Shown here: positions 23,229 to 34,817 of the stretch, one piece after another
Numbering within the stretch: position 1 is the first letter of the stretch
How the letters are laid out: every line of letters begins with the position of its first letter
NCBI GenBank assembly: GCA_964017065.1
Contig: OZ024783.1
Span: 18,389,752-18,453,751 of the forward strand
Origin: Haliclona indistincta
Lineage: Eukaryota > Porifera > Demospongiae > Haplosclerida > Chalinidae
Reading direction: 5' to 3'
DNA: 64,000 nucleotides
Notes under the pieces: generated by a model
Seen by the model: only the letters and a program-made list of their open reading frames with translations
Told to the model about the DNA's origin: nothing
The model's database searches: none
Position numbers and translations under genes: made by a program

Positions 23229-23582
23229 CAGTACCGCTCACGAGTAAGTGGACCAACACCCGCGGGAGACTCGTAGGCAACTCGGGGGTAATTTTGTCTT
23301 GCCCGCGGAACCGTGTATCATTAACCGCGGGTAGATGCGAATACAAAGTGCATCACTCGCTGGTGCGGATACGTGCGAGCACTGTATATGCTCGCGAAAG
23401 TCACACAACGACAACGTGAGTCTGCCTAGCTATCCAGCGGGCCGCGAGTGCATGCAAGGCTGCATGAGGGCCGCGGGTTAGTGTGGTGGGGCAGCGGGTA
23501 CACGTTCACGGACCCGCGGGCACCCCCGAGTTACGCGCGGTTAGCCCGCGGGTTTGAGTACACTTACTCGTGAGCGGTACTG
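23229..23582. mobile_element. GC-rich MITE with TA duplication, nested in the transposase ORF
   Basis: Inverted ends CAGTACCGCTCACGAGTAAG and its inverse, flanked by TA (23227-23228, 23583-23584). Removing it joins two open frames in phase at a Cys codon, which confirms the boundaries. Interior is unusually rich in CCGCGG-type words. Confidence 0.9.
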
Positions 23583-23819
23583 TAAGCAAAGTGGTGCTAC
23601 GTGTAGTATCCAAACCTTTCTCTGCGATCAACCTTCCAAATCGATGACTCAAGACAGCCTATGTATTAGCCCTAGAAGTTTGGAAGATTTTCCTTCTGGC
23701 TCAGCAGAATTTCAACTTGCTGAAAATGCACTAGAAAAGAGCGACCATTCTTTTCGGCTATCCCCTCTCTCACAGAGGGAGGGGGAACTGCAAAGCGATT
23801 AGATATAAACATGGGTACA

Positions 23820-24385
23820 CCCACAAAAGTGGACCTAGTGCTACTCAACTCTCCTACACCGGTTTTTAACACTCTTCCTCCCACAAATGTGGGCTCAGTG
23901 CTACTCAACTCTCCTACACCGGTTGTTAACCCTCTTAAACCCACGAATGTGGACTCAGTGCTACTCAACTCTCCTACACCGGTTGTTAACCCTCTTAAAC
24001 CCACGAATGTGGACTCAGTGCTACTCAACTCTCCTACACCGGTTGTTAACCCTCTTAAACTCACGAATGTGGATTCAGTGCTACTCAACTCTCCTACACC
24101 GGTTGTTAACCCTCTTAAACCCACGAATGTGGACTCAGTGCTACTCAACTCTCCTACACCGGTTGTTAACCCTCTTAAACTCACGAATGTGGACTCAGAG
24201 CTACTCAACTCTCCTACACCGGTTGTTAACCCTCTTAAACCCACGAATGTGGACTCAGTGCTACTCAACTCTCCTACACCGGTTGTTAACCCTCTTAAAC
24301 CCACGAATGTGGACTCAGTGCTACTCAACTCTCCTACACCGGTTGTTAACCCTCTTAAACCCACGAATGTGGACTCAGTGCTACT
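23820..24385. repeat. 60-bp tandem repeat inside the transposase ORF
   Basis: About nine in-frame copies of a 60-bp unit encoding NSPTPVVNPLKPTNVDSVLL. The complementary strand is open too, a side effect of the repeat. The last copies are nearly identical, so expansion is recent. Confidence 0.92.
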
Positions 24386-26057
24386 CTACTCAAAGCAAAA
24401 CCCACATACTGACTGGTCAAGAAGTACGAGAAAAACAATTTCCTTAATGAAAGCTGCATCTGTTCCTGGTCAATTGTCAATTACTCCTTATTTTAAAAAG
24501 GTGATTGAGGTTTTCGAGAGGACTCCAGATGCACTCTTCCAAGAATCTGAGAGAAAGGATGAAAGTAATAAGTGTGCACTTTTAAACCGTTTGCTTCTTA
24601 ATGCGCAAAGGAACATCTCTAAGGTTCCTCAACAAAGAAGACACGAAGAAATTCTTTAAAAATTTGCTACTTCTTTGTTCATATATGCTGGCCCCATGGC
24701 ATATGATTTTGTTCATAGCAATATGCCTGAAGCACTGCCTTCATTGCGTACTGTACAAAGAACAGTAACTCGAAGTTACAAATCCCTCTACGAGGGAGAA
24801 TTTCAGTACGACGCACTTGTAGCTCATTTAAAAGCTTATGATGCACCAATGGTGGTCACTGTAGGTGAGGATGCCACTAGGGTTATCTCTAGAGTAGAAT
24901 ATGACAATGAAACTAATTGTCTTGTAGGATTTGTGCTGCCAAATGATGCTAATGGTTTGCCTGAGTATAAGAGATTCACAGCTGATTCATTTGAGGCAAT
25001 TGAAGAGGCATTTAGAAATGGGAAGGTTTCAAAGTATGCCTTTGTATATATGGCACAACCTCTTAAAGAAGGTGTGCCAGCATTCTGTCTGACATGCTTG
25101 GGTACGGACAACAAATTCTCAGCAGAACTAGTCTTAAAGCGCTGGAATTACATAATTATGCACAATGTAAAAAGAGGGGCATCAGTGTTCTCTCTTTTGG
25201 GGCAGATGGAGACTCCCGAGAACTAAAATCCATGCAACTATCAACACAACTCACTTTCTCTCAATCCTATCCATCTTCTTTAGCCATTAAATGCACTTCT
25301 GTTAATATCCCCAAAAGGTGGCTTTCTTGGTTCGCAGTGAAAAATCCCACAAGTGTATCCTACATACAGGATACAGTACACATTGCTGTAAAGCTTAAAT
25401 CAAGGTTGATGAAACCATCGATCATTCTTCCAATGGGAAAGTATGCAGCCAGCATAGCTCACTTGCGTCTGGTGCAGAGCACATTCAACAAAGATCAGCA
25501 TGGGCTAAGAATGAAAGATTTAGATCATAATGATAAACAAAACTATGAAGCAGTTTCTAGAATAACTAGTGAGTCGGTTAATGGTTTGTTGAAACAGATG
25601 CCAGATGCCAAAGGCACCCGTGCATACTTAAGTGTCATGTGAAGCATAGTTAAATGCTTTTTAGATAAACAACTGGATGCATCCAGCAGAATAGAATGCG
25701 CTTGGCATGCAGTTTTCTTCTTACGCTATTGGAGGCACTGGTTACTACTTATATAGTCCAAATTACACCTTGGGCAATAACTTTTTATCAACAAATGCCT
25801 ATGTGTGTGTTGAGCTCAATGCTCATTCATTACTGACATATCTTATCACAGTACGTGACACCATACCACTAGATAACAATTGCTTCTTGCCTTGGTTGCT
25901 AGGATCGCAGAGTTGTGAAAAGATTTTTAGATTAGCAAGGAGTATGAGCTCTACATTTTCAACCGTAATTAATTTCGGAATATTAGGTCTCTTGCGTAGG
26001 CTAAATAGACTTAAGATACAATCATGCCTGGAAGCCGAAGGGGACAAAACTGGAATT

Positions 26058-27215
26058 AATGAAGCACCTAAGGTGCAGATGCCTCGGTACTATATCACAA
26101 ACACAACTATAAACCATTCCACAAACACAGCAACTGCAGATGCATGTATACTGTACAGCAATCACAATGCAGTGCTTTAGTTATGCAATCAGAAGCCAAT
26201 CAGTGCTAACCACAATTCAACTGGGCGTGTCTACAGTGTTTAGCACAGCACACACATACCACGAGCGAGATAGCTTCCATATAGCTTGCTTACACGATTT
26301 CTCTGGACCTGCGCTGCTATCCTGTAATAAAATTCTAACCTATCAGCTTCTAGGCAGTCAACTGTGGACAGCTTTACCTTTGGAGAAGTCCAGATCGCCA
26401 GCTAGTTCGCCAGCAACGGTAAACAAAGTAAGCAAATCACGCCATAACTCGAGAACGAAGCTTCGTATACAAGTTTCAAATGTTCAAAAGCGAGATAATA
26501 TCGAGTTCTACTTGCATTGCTAGTTTCAGGGCTCATCGTTCAGCGTGCGCCGCAAAACTGAAGTAACAGACGGAATGACTGACTGACAAACAAAAAATAG
26601 CACCTAAGGTGCAGATGCCTCGGTACACCATCCACCATTCCACAAACACAGCAACTGCACCTGCATGCATGCAGGATTTCTGTACAGCAATCACAATGCA
26701 GTGCTTTAGTTATGCAATCAGAAGCCAATCATGCAGTGCTGACCACAATTCAACTAGGCGTGTCTACAATGTTCATTACAGCACACGCATACCACGAGCG
26801 AGATAGCTTCCATAGCTTGCTTACACGATTTCTCTGGACCTGCGCTGCTATCCTGTAGTAAAATTCTAACCTATCAGCTTCTAGGCAGTCAACTGTGGAC
26901 AGCTTTGCCTTTGGAGAAGTCCAGATCGCCAGCAACGGTAAACAAAGTAAGCAAATAATGCCATAACTCGCGAACGAAGCTTTAGAACCAAATTTCTATA
27001 CATCAGATCCGAGTAAATATCGAGTTCTGCTTGTGTTGCTTGTTTCAGCGCTTAGTTTTCAGTGAGCGACGAGAAATGCTTGCAACAGACAGACTGACAC
27101 ACTGACAGACAGCACGATTACCGTATACCTCGTTAGCTCCGCCCTCGGCATAACAAACAAACAAACAAACGAACGAACTACTGTATGCCTCGTGGCTCCG
27201 CCCACCGAGGCATAA
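26058..27215. repeat. Two tandem-lying copies of the CGAGGCAT repeat family
   Basis: Copies begin at about 26062 and 26602 (GCACCTAAGGTGCAGATGCC); the second ends at about 27215 (CCACCGAGGCATAA). They sit between the transposase remnant and the ULP1-PHD gene and separate the two. Confidence 0.8.
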
Positions 27216-27285
27216 TTACCCTAGGGCACAGCTTCACAAAAGTAAAGATGGAACCAGTGATGCTAAAATTTTCAAATGTAGTGAA

Positions 27286-29143
27286 GTGACGAATGATGTC
27301 ATTTTAAGGGCTGTAGAAAAATGGAAGAAATCAGCACAGGACGCCATTGAAGAATTGGGAATGGCAGAGCTTCTTAAAAAGAATAAGGCATGGGACAACC
27401 CCCCAATAAATGGGGAGATAATTGATGAGACTGAAATCGAAGATGATGAAGATGAAGAAGCCACAGAAGAGCTAATATCAGAAGTTTTACATGAGGTGCA
27501 TTCATCAGAAGAGTTAGAGTCCGTGGTTGAAGGCATCAGTAACCTCTCCAAAGCAGGTTTACTTGGAAACGAACTGAGAGATCACCTTCAGTCTCTTCAT
27601 ACAGCAGTTTACAAACGAATACCAAGCTCTACCGTGCCTATGTACAGTGTAGACCCTAACAAAAAAGCAACACAACAGAAAAAAGGTAAACATTGTCCCT
27701 TCGTAGAAGTTAAGCACAACGGTAAAGTGCATTACATTAGTAAAACTACAGCCGTTTGGCTGTTACAAGAAGGGGAGCGTGTATCTACAGACCGATTGTT
27801 TCGAGTCAGAACCAAGCAGCCATTTTCTAACCAACAAACAAATGTGGTTGGAAAATGGCCCTCTTATTCTTCCCATGATGATGCACTTCCAACAGTGTGC
27901 AAATCACTAGAAGTAGGAGACATATGTGTGTTTACTTGTACAGAGCAGACACACAAGTGGCTTATAGGAAAAGTCATGCAATTCGCTTATTACTTGGAGA
28001 AAACCAAAAAGGCAAGAAATTATAAAAGCGTAACCGTTTCTTTGGATGAAAAATTCAGGAGTCCGCTAGGCATTCTTTGCACGTGGTTTGAGGAGTTGTC
28101 TCCAGCTCATTATGTAATGGGGGAGAGTGTGACACACAAATTTGTACCATTGTCTTTGTACAAATGTACTCTTTCTAATGGATGCTTTGAAAAAAATGTG
28201 GAAACAGATGTCATTAGTGAGAGTTTAATGACACAAGACAAACAAAAGATTAGCTTGGTCACAGCAAAAGAGCTCACCCTTAAACAAAGTTCACTGTCTA
28301 TAATCCAATCCTTGTTTCCTGAATCAACATCTAATAGATCTTCTGAATTAGTCGCTATCACATCAAGTGATCAAGGAACTAGTAATACCACTGAAAAGTG
28401 CTGGATCAAATGTTGCAAAGTTATCCTAACACAGAAGCACAAAAGTACCATAACTTGTCATAGAGAGCTTTCTGACATGCATGTACATGCATTCCAGAGC
28501 TTAGTGAAATCACAATTTCCACACATAGGTGGATTACAAAATACTCTTTTGCAACTTAAAACACCAATCGTACCTGGACAAGCTGGAATGTCACTACAGA
28601 TTGTCCATGCAAGAAAGAATCATTGGGTATGCATCCAAGTTACTGGGTCTGACATACATTTGTATGACTCTGCATATAGTCCAACAGATGGAGTGGACGC
28701 AGATCTGCTTAAGGTAATCGCTCAGCTAGTTAGAAGCACTAGCAAGTCAATAGAAGTACAGGTGATGAACATCGCTCAACAGACTGGGGCAACTGATTGT
28801 GCTTTGTTTGCAATGGCAATCATTACTTGTTTGGCATATGAAATAGACCCTCTGCCACTTAAATTTGATCAGCAACAGCTACGGCCTCACCTTATTGCAT
28901 CCTTGACAACCAAAAAAGTATCACTTTTTCCAGTGCTAAAGAATAGGAGGCTTGCTTCTAGGGTCATCGACACAGAAAGTTGCCAAATATTTTGCTATTG
29001 TCGGCTACCACCAATTCCTGGAGAAAAAAATGATATTTTGCAACAAATGTGAAGACTGGTTCCACGAAAGCTGTGTGGACACAGACACATCTCAAGACAT
29101 TTGGCATTGCAACAACTGCAAGAGACACATATGCTTGAGAGAC
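27286..29143 (+). CDS. ULP1-family cysteine protease with C-terminal PHD finger, transposon passenger
   Basis: Open frame of 588 residues from ATG 27286: an acidic N-terminal region (EIEDDEDEEATEE), a middle domain of unknown type, then a ULP1/C48 core with His446 in KNHWVCI, Asp461 in LYDSAYS and Cys505 in QTGATDCALFAMA. It ends with the first half of a PHD finger (FCYCRLPPIPGEK). The second half (FCNKCEDWFHESC, then IWHCNNC) follows in the next frame to TGA 29143; the shift falls in a seven-A run at about 29026-29032. That may be a real frameshift, a sequencing slip in the homopolymer, or programmed slippage. PHD fingers read histone tails, so the protein may tether a SUMO-type protease to chromatin. 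The protease is homologous to that at 17368-18363. Confidence 0.82.
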
Positions 29144-29640
29144 TGAACATTATACTCTATTATGTTTAGTGCTAAATTACACATGATGTATTACAAATAA
29201 GCCAAGGGATTGTTTTTGGGAGAGAAAAAGTAAAGTGCAGTTGAAGAATGCAAAATAACTTTAGCCCTAGGATATGCATGCTCTCATTCATGCACAAAGT
29301 ACACATGCACCTTCTGAACTTCAACTGATACATGTAAACACTTAGGTAAACACACCAGTTCTAGAAACTAGTAAACAAAATCCGAAACACACACTCAATT
29401 ATTAGACTGACAGGTTTAGCTTTGTTGGCTTACTACCAATTGCACATGATAATTGAATCCAAACGCTTTCCAGTGCTACCTATACCACGCCCACATGCAC
29501 ACACACACATGCACGACTCCGCGGCACAACCTGCACAAGTACATAAACGCGTACAAACATAGCAAAATTACCTGACTAGAAGCATCAGACATAGTCAATG
29601 TTCTTCAGCCATCAAGAAAGTGTAGAAATCACAAACACAA
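29144..29640. other. 3' flank of ULP1-PHD gene, no feature seen
   Basis: AT-rich transposon-internal sequence between the gene and the right subterminal repeats; a CACACATGCAC stretch near 29495. No ORF of note. Confidence 0.4.
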
Positions 29641-29877
29641 AGCAGACGAAATCAAGTGTGAAATCAGAAATCACAAGCGAAATCAGAAATCACAAGCGAA
29701 ATCCGAAATCTCCAGAGAAATCAGAAATCACGGGTGAAATCAGAAATCACGGGTGAAATCAGAAATCACGGGTGAAATCAGAAATCACGGGTGAAATCAG
29801 AAATCACGCAAGTGAAATCAGAAATCACAATTTTTTTGAAATCTCGTACGCAAAATCAGCCCGTGTCATACCCCTCG

Positions 29878-30175
29878 GGTTTAATTTCTCATAGAGAACC
29901 CCACTCTTATAACACACGCACATTTCACTCACTCTCATTACTGCAACCTTTCACTCATTCTAACTATTATTTGCACTCGTTTGTTCCTAAAACAATAGCT
30001 GATTGGAATTCTCTTCCATCCGTTATTACTTTCTCTTCATCGTTATCGTCCTTTAAATCTAGTTTGCTTAATTATATAACTTAGTTTATTTTATTTTATT
30101 TTGTTTTCTTTTTTTTTTTTTGGATGCACACTAGAATTAGCTTAATTTGCTATTTTGTGTTTCCTTTGCTCATGC
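29878..30175 (+). mobile_element. LINE reverse transcriptase C-terminus and 3' tail
   Basis: The frame ends with YLHSFVPKTIADWNSLPS and SLSSFKSSL, the standard end of CR1/jockey/L2-type ORF2, stop at 30082. A T-rich 3' tail (to about 30175) follows. The frame is continuous with 21988-22030 if the 7.85-kb element is removed. 5'-truncated. Confidence 0.8.
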
Positions 30176-30191
30176 AAAAACATATCATAAA

Positions 30192-30535
30192 AAGTGGGCG
30201 GGGTCTCCGAGACGCCACAATAATAGTTCTTGTTCTCTAGCGCTCTTGTACATCGTCCAATAGCAACCCTCATGCACTTTCTGTCCAAGTAGGGTAGCAA
30301 TGTAATTGCACACCAAGTTTCATCAAGTTCATTTGCTTCCTTCCACCAAATCCAAGAAATACTTCAAAATTTTGGATTTGGTGGAAGGAAGCAAATGAAC
30401 TTGATGAAACTTGGTGTGCAATTACATTGCTACCCTACTTGGACAGAAAGTGCATGAGGGTTGCTTTTGGACGATGTACAAGAGCGCTAGAGACCAAGAA
30501 CTATTATTGTGGCGTCTCGGAGACCCCGCCCACTT
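30192..30535. repeat. Near-perfect foldback, about 160-bp arms
   Basis: The left arm from AAGTGGGCGGGGTCTCCGAG is mirrored by the right arm ending CTCGGAGACCCCGCCCACTT, with a loop of a few bases near 30360. Only a few mismatches. It lies between the LINE tail and the inverted MATQCVEL fragment. Confidence 0.93.
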
Positions 30536-30550
30536 CCAAATTTTGCCTTG

Positions 30551-30855
30551 AAAACGATGCAGAGGAGCTGTTGCGACCTCGAAGAGTGTTGAAATTATGA
30601 CAGTACGATGCTGTGCATTCTTGACAACAAAGCTGTATCGCGTGCATCGAATGTAATTCGAAAATAAAATAGTTTATAAGCACTTCGTAGGCTCCACCCC
30701 TAATTTTTAGCGTTTTATTTTTTTCCTGCAAAAAGGAAAGACTTGGCGCTTCTATATCTATCCGTTCTATGTCCGTACCAAATAACTCTACACACTGAGT
30801 CGCCATCCCGCTGAATCTATGACAGTCGATGTTTTCATTGCGGACCCTACTGTAA
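30551..30855 (-). mobile_element. Inverted copy of the MATQCVEL element fragment
   Basis: Reverse-oriented counterpart of 21685-21987; ATG at about 30806 on minus, open through the shared end and on into the foldback. Variation relative to the other copy includes several synonymous and conservative changes. Confidence 0.6.
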
Positions 30856-31136
30856 CTGCTCAGCTCGCTCCGGCTCACCTGTCGAGCAGCTAAGTGAACT
30901 CAAACAAGCTTTCGCTCGCTAGTTTCACTGCTGCCAATGGAGTCGCGCGAGCTGTACTATCACAGATCAAGCCTTCAAGTTGCACTGTAGCCATCTGTAG
31001 ACTCGCAGTTTTGTCTATGAAGTAGGCCCGAGCGCTCAAGACGGCTGTTTAGGTTAGCAAATCACGCCATAACGTCAAAACAAAAGCTTTAATAGCAAAT
31101 CTGTCAAATTTGATTTTCATAAACTATCGAGATCTA

Positions 31137-31556
31137 CCGTATTTCTTCGAATAGAAGCCCGGGCGTCTATTTCCTTCCAGCAAGTTTTTACCCCGGCGTC
31201 TAAACAGGACCGGCCTCTAAACGAGGCCGGGCGTTTATTACTTAATGTTTGTCGAAGCCTTTGTATAAAACCATCGATAATACAGTACTTGGAAGCCTAG
31301 CATTGGAGAAGAGCCATCTGTCGAAAGAGAAGATGACAATCAGCACGACAATCACGCTGTTTTTCTCTTCGACATGGCTGGACGAACGCGCACACGTGGA
31401 CAAGGCGTGATAATTGACTGTGGGCGGTACCACAATGTTTATGACCCGGCGTTAATTCAAGACCCGGCCTCTAATACTGTATGTTACCGTTATACCCCCG
31501 GCTTATAAACAGGACCGGCGTCTATTCGGAGGCGGCTTCTATTCGAGGAAATACGG
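31137..31556. mobile_element. 420-bp MITE with TA duplication
   Basis: Ends CCGTATTTCTTCGAATAGAA and its imperfect inverse, flanked by TA (31135-31136, 31557-31558). GC-rich interior with repeated GGCCGG/CCCGGC words. It splits a copy of the CGAGGCAT family (about 31030-31680). Confidence 0.85.
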
Positions 31557-31994
31557 TACCTGTATTGCAAGTTTCAGCGCTTAGTAGCAAGCGGTTGCTG
31601 AGATACGCATTGCGGACACATACACAAACGAACAGACTACTGTATGCCTCGTGGCTCCGCCCACACCTCGGCATAATAAGACTACGGTGAGAATTAAGAA
31701 AATTCAACTCCATGTAGTTTAGAGGGAGCAAGCATGAAGCTCTATTTATGCATGTAGCAACTTTAAGAACATCAGTTTGAATCCTATGATATGTTGATGT
31801 TTCTTATTATTTTGACTTCAAGACAGAAATAAATAGAAGTCCGGGCTTTCATTCGAGGAAACCACTGTTATCATTATTATCAACAGCATAATACTCTTGC
31901 GCCAAGTGTTGTCAAATTTAAATTTTACGATCAAAAAATAGTGTAGAGTTTTGATGCATGTTGTGCTGTCTCTCTCTCCTGATGGTGGACTGGT

Positions 31995-32358
31995 TCAGTC
32001 TCTCTTCGTCCTCTGCAGTGCAGCTCTCAACACACTCCATGAAGGGACTCCCTTCTGTGTGACGTTGTCCTGTTGCTGCAGCCATGCTGAGAGCATGGCT
32101 ATCTTGCAGCTATCTATTCTGCCTCGCTGCTCAATGTCCATCCTCTCCAGTGAGGAGTAGAGAAGGCCTAGTTGCAGTCCAAGCTCCTTCCAATGGTTGA
32201 CACTACGAATCTCAGTCAACACATCACACAGGTCATTCTCAGCTGTAATAAGTACATAATAACAGGGACACTCTCCATCATGTGGTGTAACTCACTGAGT
32301 GTTCTAGAGTGGTCACCACTAACACCAGCAGCAGCTGTGGGTAGCTGTGTAGTCATGT
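31995..32358 (-). pseudogene. Detached 3' end of ankyrin/Roc/death-domain gene
   Basis: Two exons, 32358-32296 (linker) and 32242-31995 (death domain, stop), match exons 9 and 10 of the gene at 47370-60712 in sequence, phase and splice sites. The death domain is intact (motifs HWKELGLQLGLLYSSLERMD and AWLQQQDN), but no Roc/COR exon lies upstream within reach (32370-34500). A duplication fragment. The similarity extends across 31700-32370. Confidence 0.85.
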
Positions 32359-32371
32359 CTATAGTACCATA

Positions 32372-32920
32372 CAATAACTCTAACACACTGCATCATCACA
32401 AAAATCTCATCTTGCCCCTAAAAATCAGAAGTTGATTTTTCGAGTTGCAGACCCTACTTTTTAAACCCTATTACTTATAGCTATTTGTTTTGGCAACCAT
32501 ATTATTGTGTGGTTGTCCTTCAGTTCAAATTAATATCATAACTTGGAAGTTGTCTTGTATCATACCATCTGCACTGCAAAGATTGATTCTTATTATGTTT
32601 TGTTGATAAACCATGCAGGCATTACGTGGACTGTTTTTAATCATACAGGTGCATGTACACTGCATGTGCGTACAAAGGTTGTGGTCATTATATTGCTCAC
32701 GTGACGGCTCACACTTTATACAAGTACATTTCTGGCGTCTCAAATTGGAGATGTTATCCGCATCGGGAGCGTTCACACTGCACTCAGGAAACACTATTAG
32801 AACGCCGTTTAGGTCACGTGCCGGCTCACGTGTTGCAGTAGCTGTACCCGCCATACTGCTTCCACAGCAGCTCTTGTGCGCAGGAAACACTGCCAAAGGA
32901 CGAATACACGAGCGTCGAGG
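32372..32920. other. Intergenic, no feature seen
   Basis: No supported gene. Short open frames are not conserved elsewhere in the window. Confidence 0.35.
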
Positions 32921-32924
32921 ACAG

Positions 32925-33555
32925 AGAGACCGTCGATTAGTCTCGTTCCCAGACCACACCTCTTCCGCTTTGCTTCTGAGAGGGTCTGGCAGCTTGCTCG
33001 ACTTTTCTCGGTCTTGGTGACGTCATTGTCACGTGTTCAATAGCTACACGGATGCAATATGCGGACAAATTGTCTGTATACTAATGTCTGTGGTCACATG
33101 AGTTACAATAGTTATAGGTCAGGTCAGGAAGACATGACAGATACTATGCTGTGTTCCTTGGTGGCGCTCGAAGATGGCAGCGCTCACAAATGTAATGGCA
33201 ACAACAATAAATCGCAAATTATTTTTCCACACCTGTTGGTAGCGAAATCGCTCGTTTGAGCCAGCTAAAGAAGTGACTGGCTGCCAGGTAGTACTTATTA
33301 GTCAACGAAGATTACCCTAGATGCTCTCTGTCATCGATGAATCTGAACACACTGCACTACCGCCATGTTGATCATGTGCTCAACGGCGCGTTTGTCATGT
33401 GAATTTTGAAAATAAGGCGATCTGATTGGTCATTTCCATTTTCTGAGAATGAAACGTCATCAAGACCGAGAAAAGTCGAGCAAGCTGCCAGACCCTCTCA
33501 GAAGCAAAGCGGAAGAGGTGTGGTCTGGGAACGAGACTACCGTCGATCGTCTACA
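32925..33555. mobile_element. Element with about 100-bp inverted arms
   Basis: Arms 32928-33035 and 33445-33553 share TCTCGTTCCCAGACCACACC and CGACTTTTCTCGGTCTTG in inverted order. The interior carries no gene. Confidence 0.8.
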
Positions 33556-33559
33556 GTGT

Positions 33560-34545
33560 TCCACACGAAGAGAAGGAATAATCAGTTGTGTGTTGACAGT
33601 TTGCTTGATTTCTCTAGAATCATATGTCCTAGAGTTATGATGTATGTATCATTTTGATCCTCTATCCTTACTGAATCTTGTGCTTTATATGGCTTCTTGT
33701 CATATGACACTCACGTGACAGTAATGTGAAAGACAGGCAACCATTTGGAAAAACACGTTAGGGAGCGAATCTCAGGGACTACTGGTAGTTAAGCTCTGTC
33801 ATCGCTGCATTGATGCTTTCACATCGGATGCTTATCTGTTGTCAGCAGGATTGGTCCCGATCAGTACTACATCGGCGGCAAAGAGCAAAAGTTGACCGTT
33901 CACGACGAGCCAAACGTTAGGGACAGGAATTCCAGTTCTACTGGTAGTTAAGCTCTAAAACTTCATGACTGCAATGCCAAAACATTAATCATGAAAGTAG
34001 ATCTCACCTAGCGTCTGTAAAAGCATATACAGCGACAAGCGCGACTTCACTCTGCAAGAGAGCAGGTTTTTGGCGGCCATTTTGTTTGCTATAATGTATT
34101 GTTGCTATTGACGTGACGTCATACATTCCTAACATTAATTCCCTCTCTTCGTGTGGAACACTGTACCGTAATTTGCAAGTCAGTTGTCCACTTTTTGAGT
34201 AGCTTTTCCATCTAGACGCATGCGCATTGACAAAATATAAATAGATTTGTACAGTCAAATGCGCATGCGTAGCGTGCTATGGTTGTGAGCTTGAGACAAC
34301 GGATTTGCAAACTACGGTACACAGCAGCCATTTTCGAAAACGTGTAATCATTCATTATTCATGACTTCCGGTATCGCCCACGCGATTCGGTTCGATTCGC
34401 ATTGAATCCACATAGCGAGGTGGATTGACTCAATGCGCATTCGATGCGCATTCATTCAATGCGCATCGGACGAAGTACAGTGTGAACGCGCCCAATTCGC
34501 ATTCGATGCGCATTGAATTCGGTTAAATTTGCCAGTGTGAATAGG
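33560..34545. other. Intergenic, short direct repeats only
   Basis: CTACTGGTAGTTAAGCTCT occurs twice (33780-33800, 33938-33958). ATTCGATGCGCATT words cluster at 34390-34520. Nothing coding seen. Confidence 0.4.
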
Positions 34546-34817
34546 CCTTAATGCTTTCTGTGTGAGACTGAATTCATACATTAGTGCTCGAATGTGATGC
34601 TTTATGTTGTATTTTTTACAAGACAGTAAATTATTTTTGAGCTGTGATGGAGGTCGAGGTGACTGTCTAGACATAGCTAGACCTTTGTTAGATTAACAAG
34701 TAGTGGTGTGAAATGGTTCTGCAATTTAGTAACTTGCTTAGCAAATCAACAGCGACCTTTCCCAAAATGTACGTACATGTGGTTAGTATTATTGTTGGAC
34801 AAGCAGCTTTCTTGTCA

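Larger units (their letters stand above)
22550..26050 (+). pseudogene. Transposase-like gene of the 8-bp-TSD element (degraded)
   Basis: Open segments in order: 22550-23228 plus 23585-23802 (lysine-rich, with a CCLCMRNF...NWTRHIPTC C2HC-type zinc-finger pattern that reads across the nested MITE), 23811-24659 (nine 20-residue repeats, then a conserved segment), 24660-25226, about 25150-25640 (SFGADGDSREL and QDTVHIAVKL, a D-x2-H-x3-K pattern also found in P/hAT-like transposases) and 25755-26050 (LLGSQSCEKIFRLARSMSS). Lesions: the nested MITE at 23229-23582, a frame change near 23800, TAA at 24657, a frameshift near 25155, TGA at 25640 and a frameshift near 25752. The D/H motifs suggest an RNase H-like transposase. 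Superfamily unassigned. Confidence 0.7.
22031..29877. mobile_element. 7.85-kb DNA transposon with 8-bp TSD, transposase remnant and ULP1-PHD gene
   Basis: Inverted ends CGAGGGGTATGACACG and CGTGTCATACCCCTCG, flanked by the exact 8-bp duplication GGTTTAAT (22023-22030, 29878-29885). Both ends carry tandem GAAATCAGAAATCAC-type subterminal repeats (about 22073-22160 and 29640-29835). Inside: a transposase-like gene with many lesions (22550-26050), a nested TA-target MITE, a 60-bp tandem repeat, two copies of the CGAGGCAT family, and the ULP1-PHD gene. A 1.1-kb relative without genes is at 41011-42144. 8-bp duplications fit hAT, P or MULE; I cannot assign the superfamily. Confidence 0.9.

Noticed and set aside
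23672..24364. Minus-strand repeat protein (GVGELSSTEST)
   Set aside because: Antisense shadow of the 60-bp in-frame repeat of the transposase gene.
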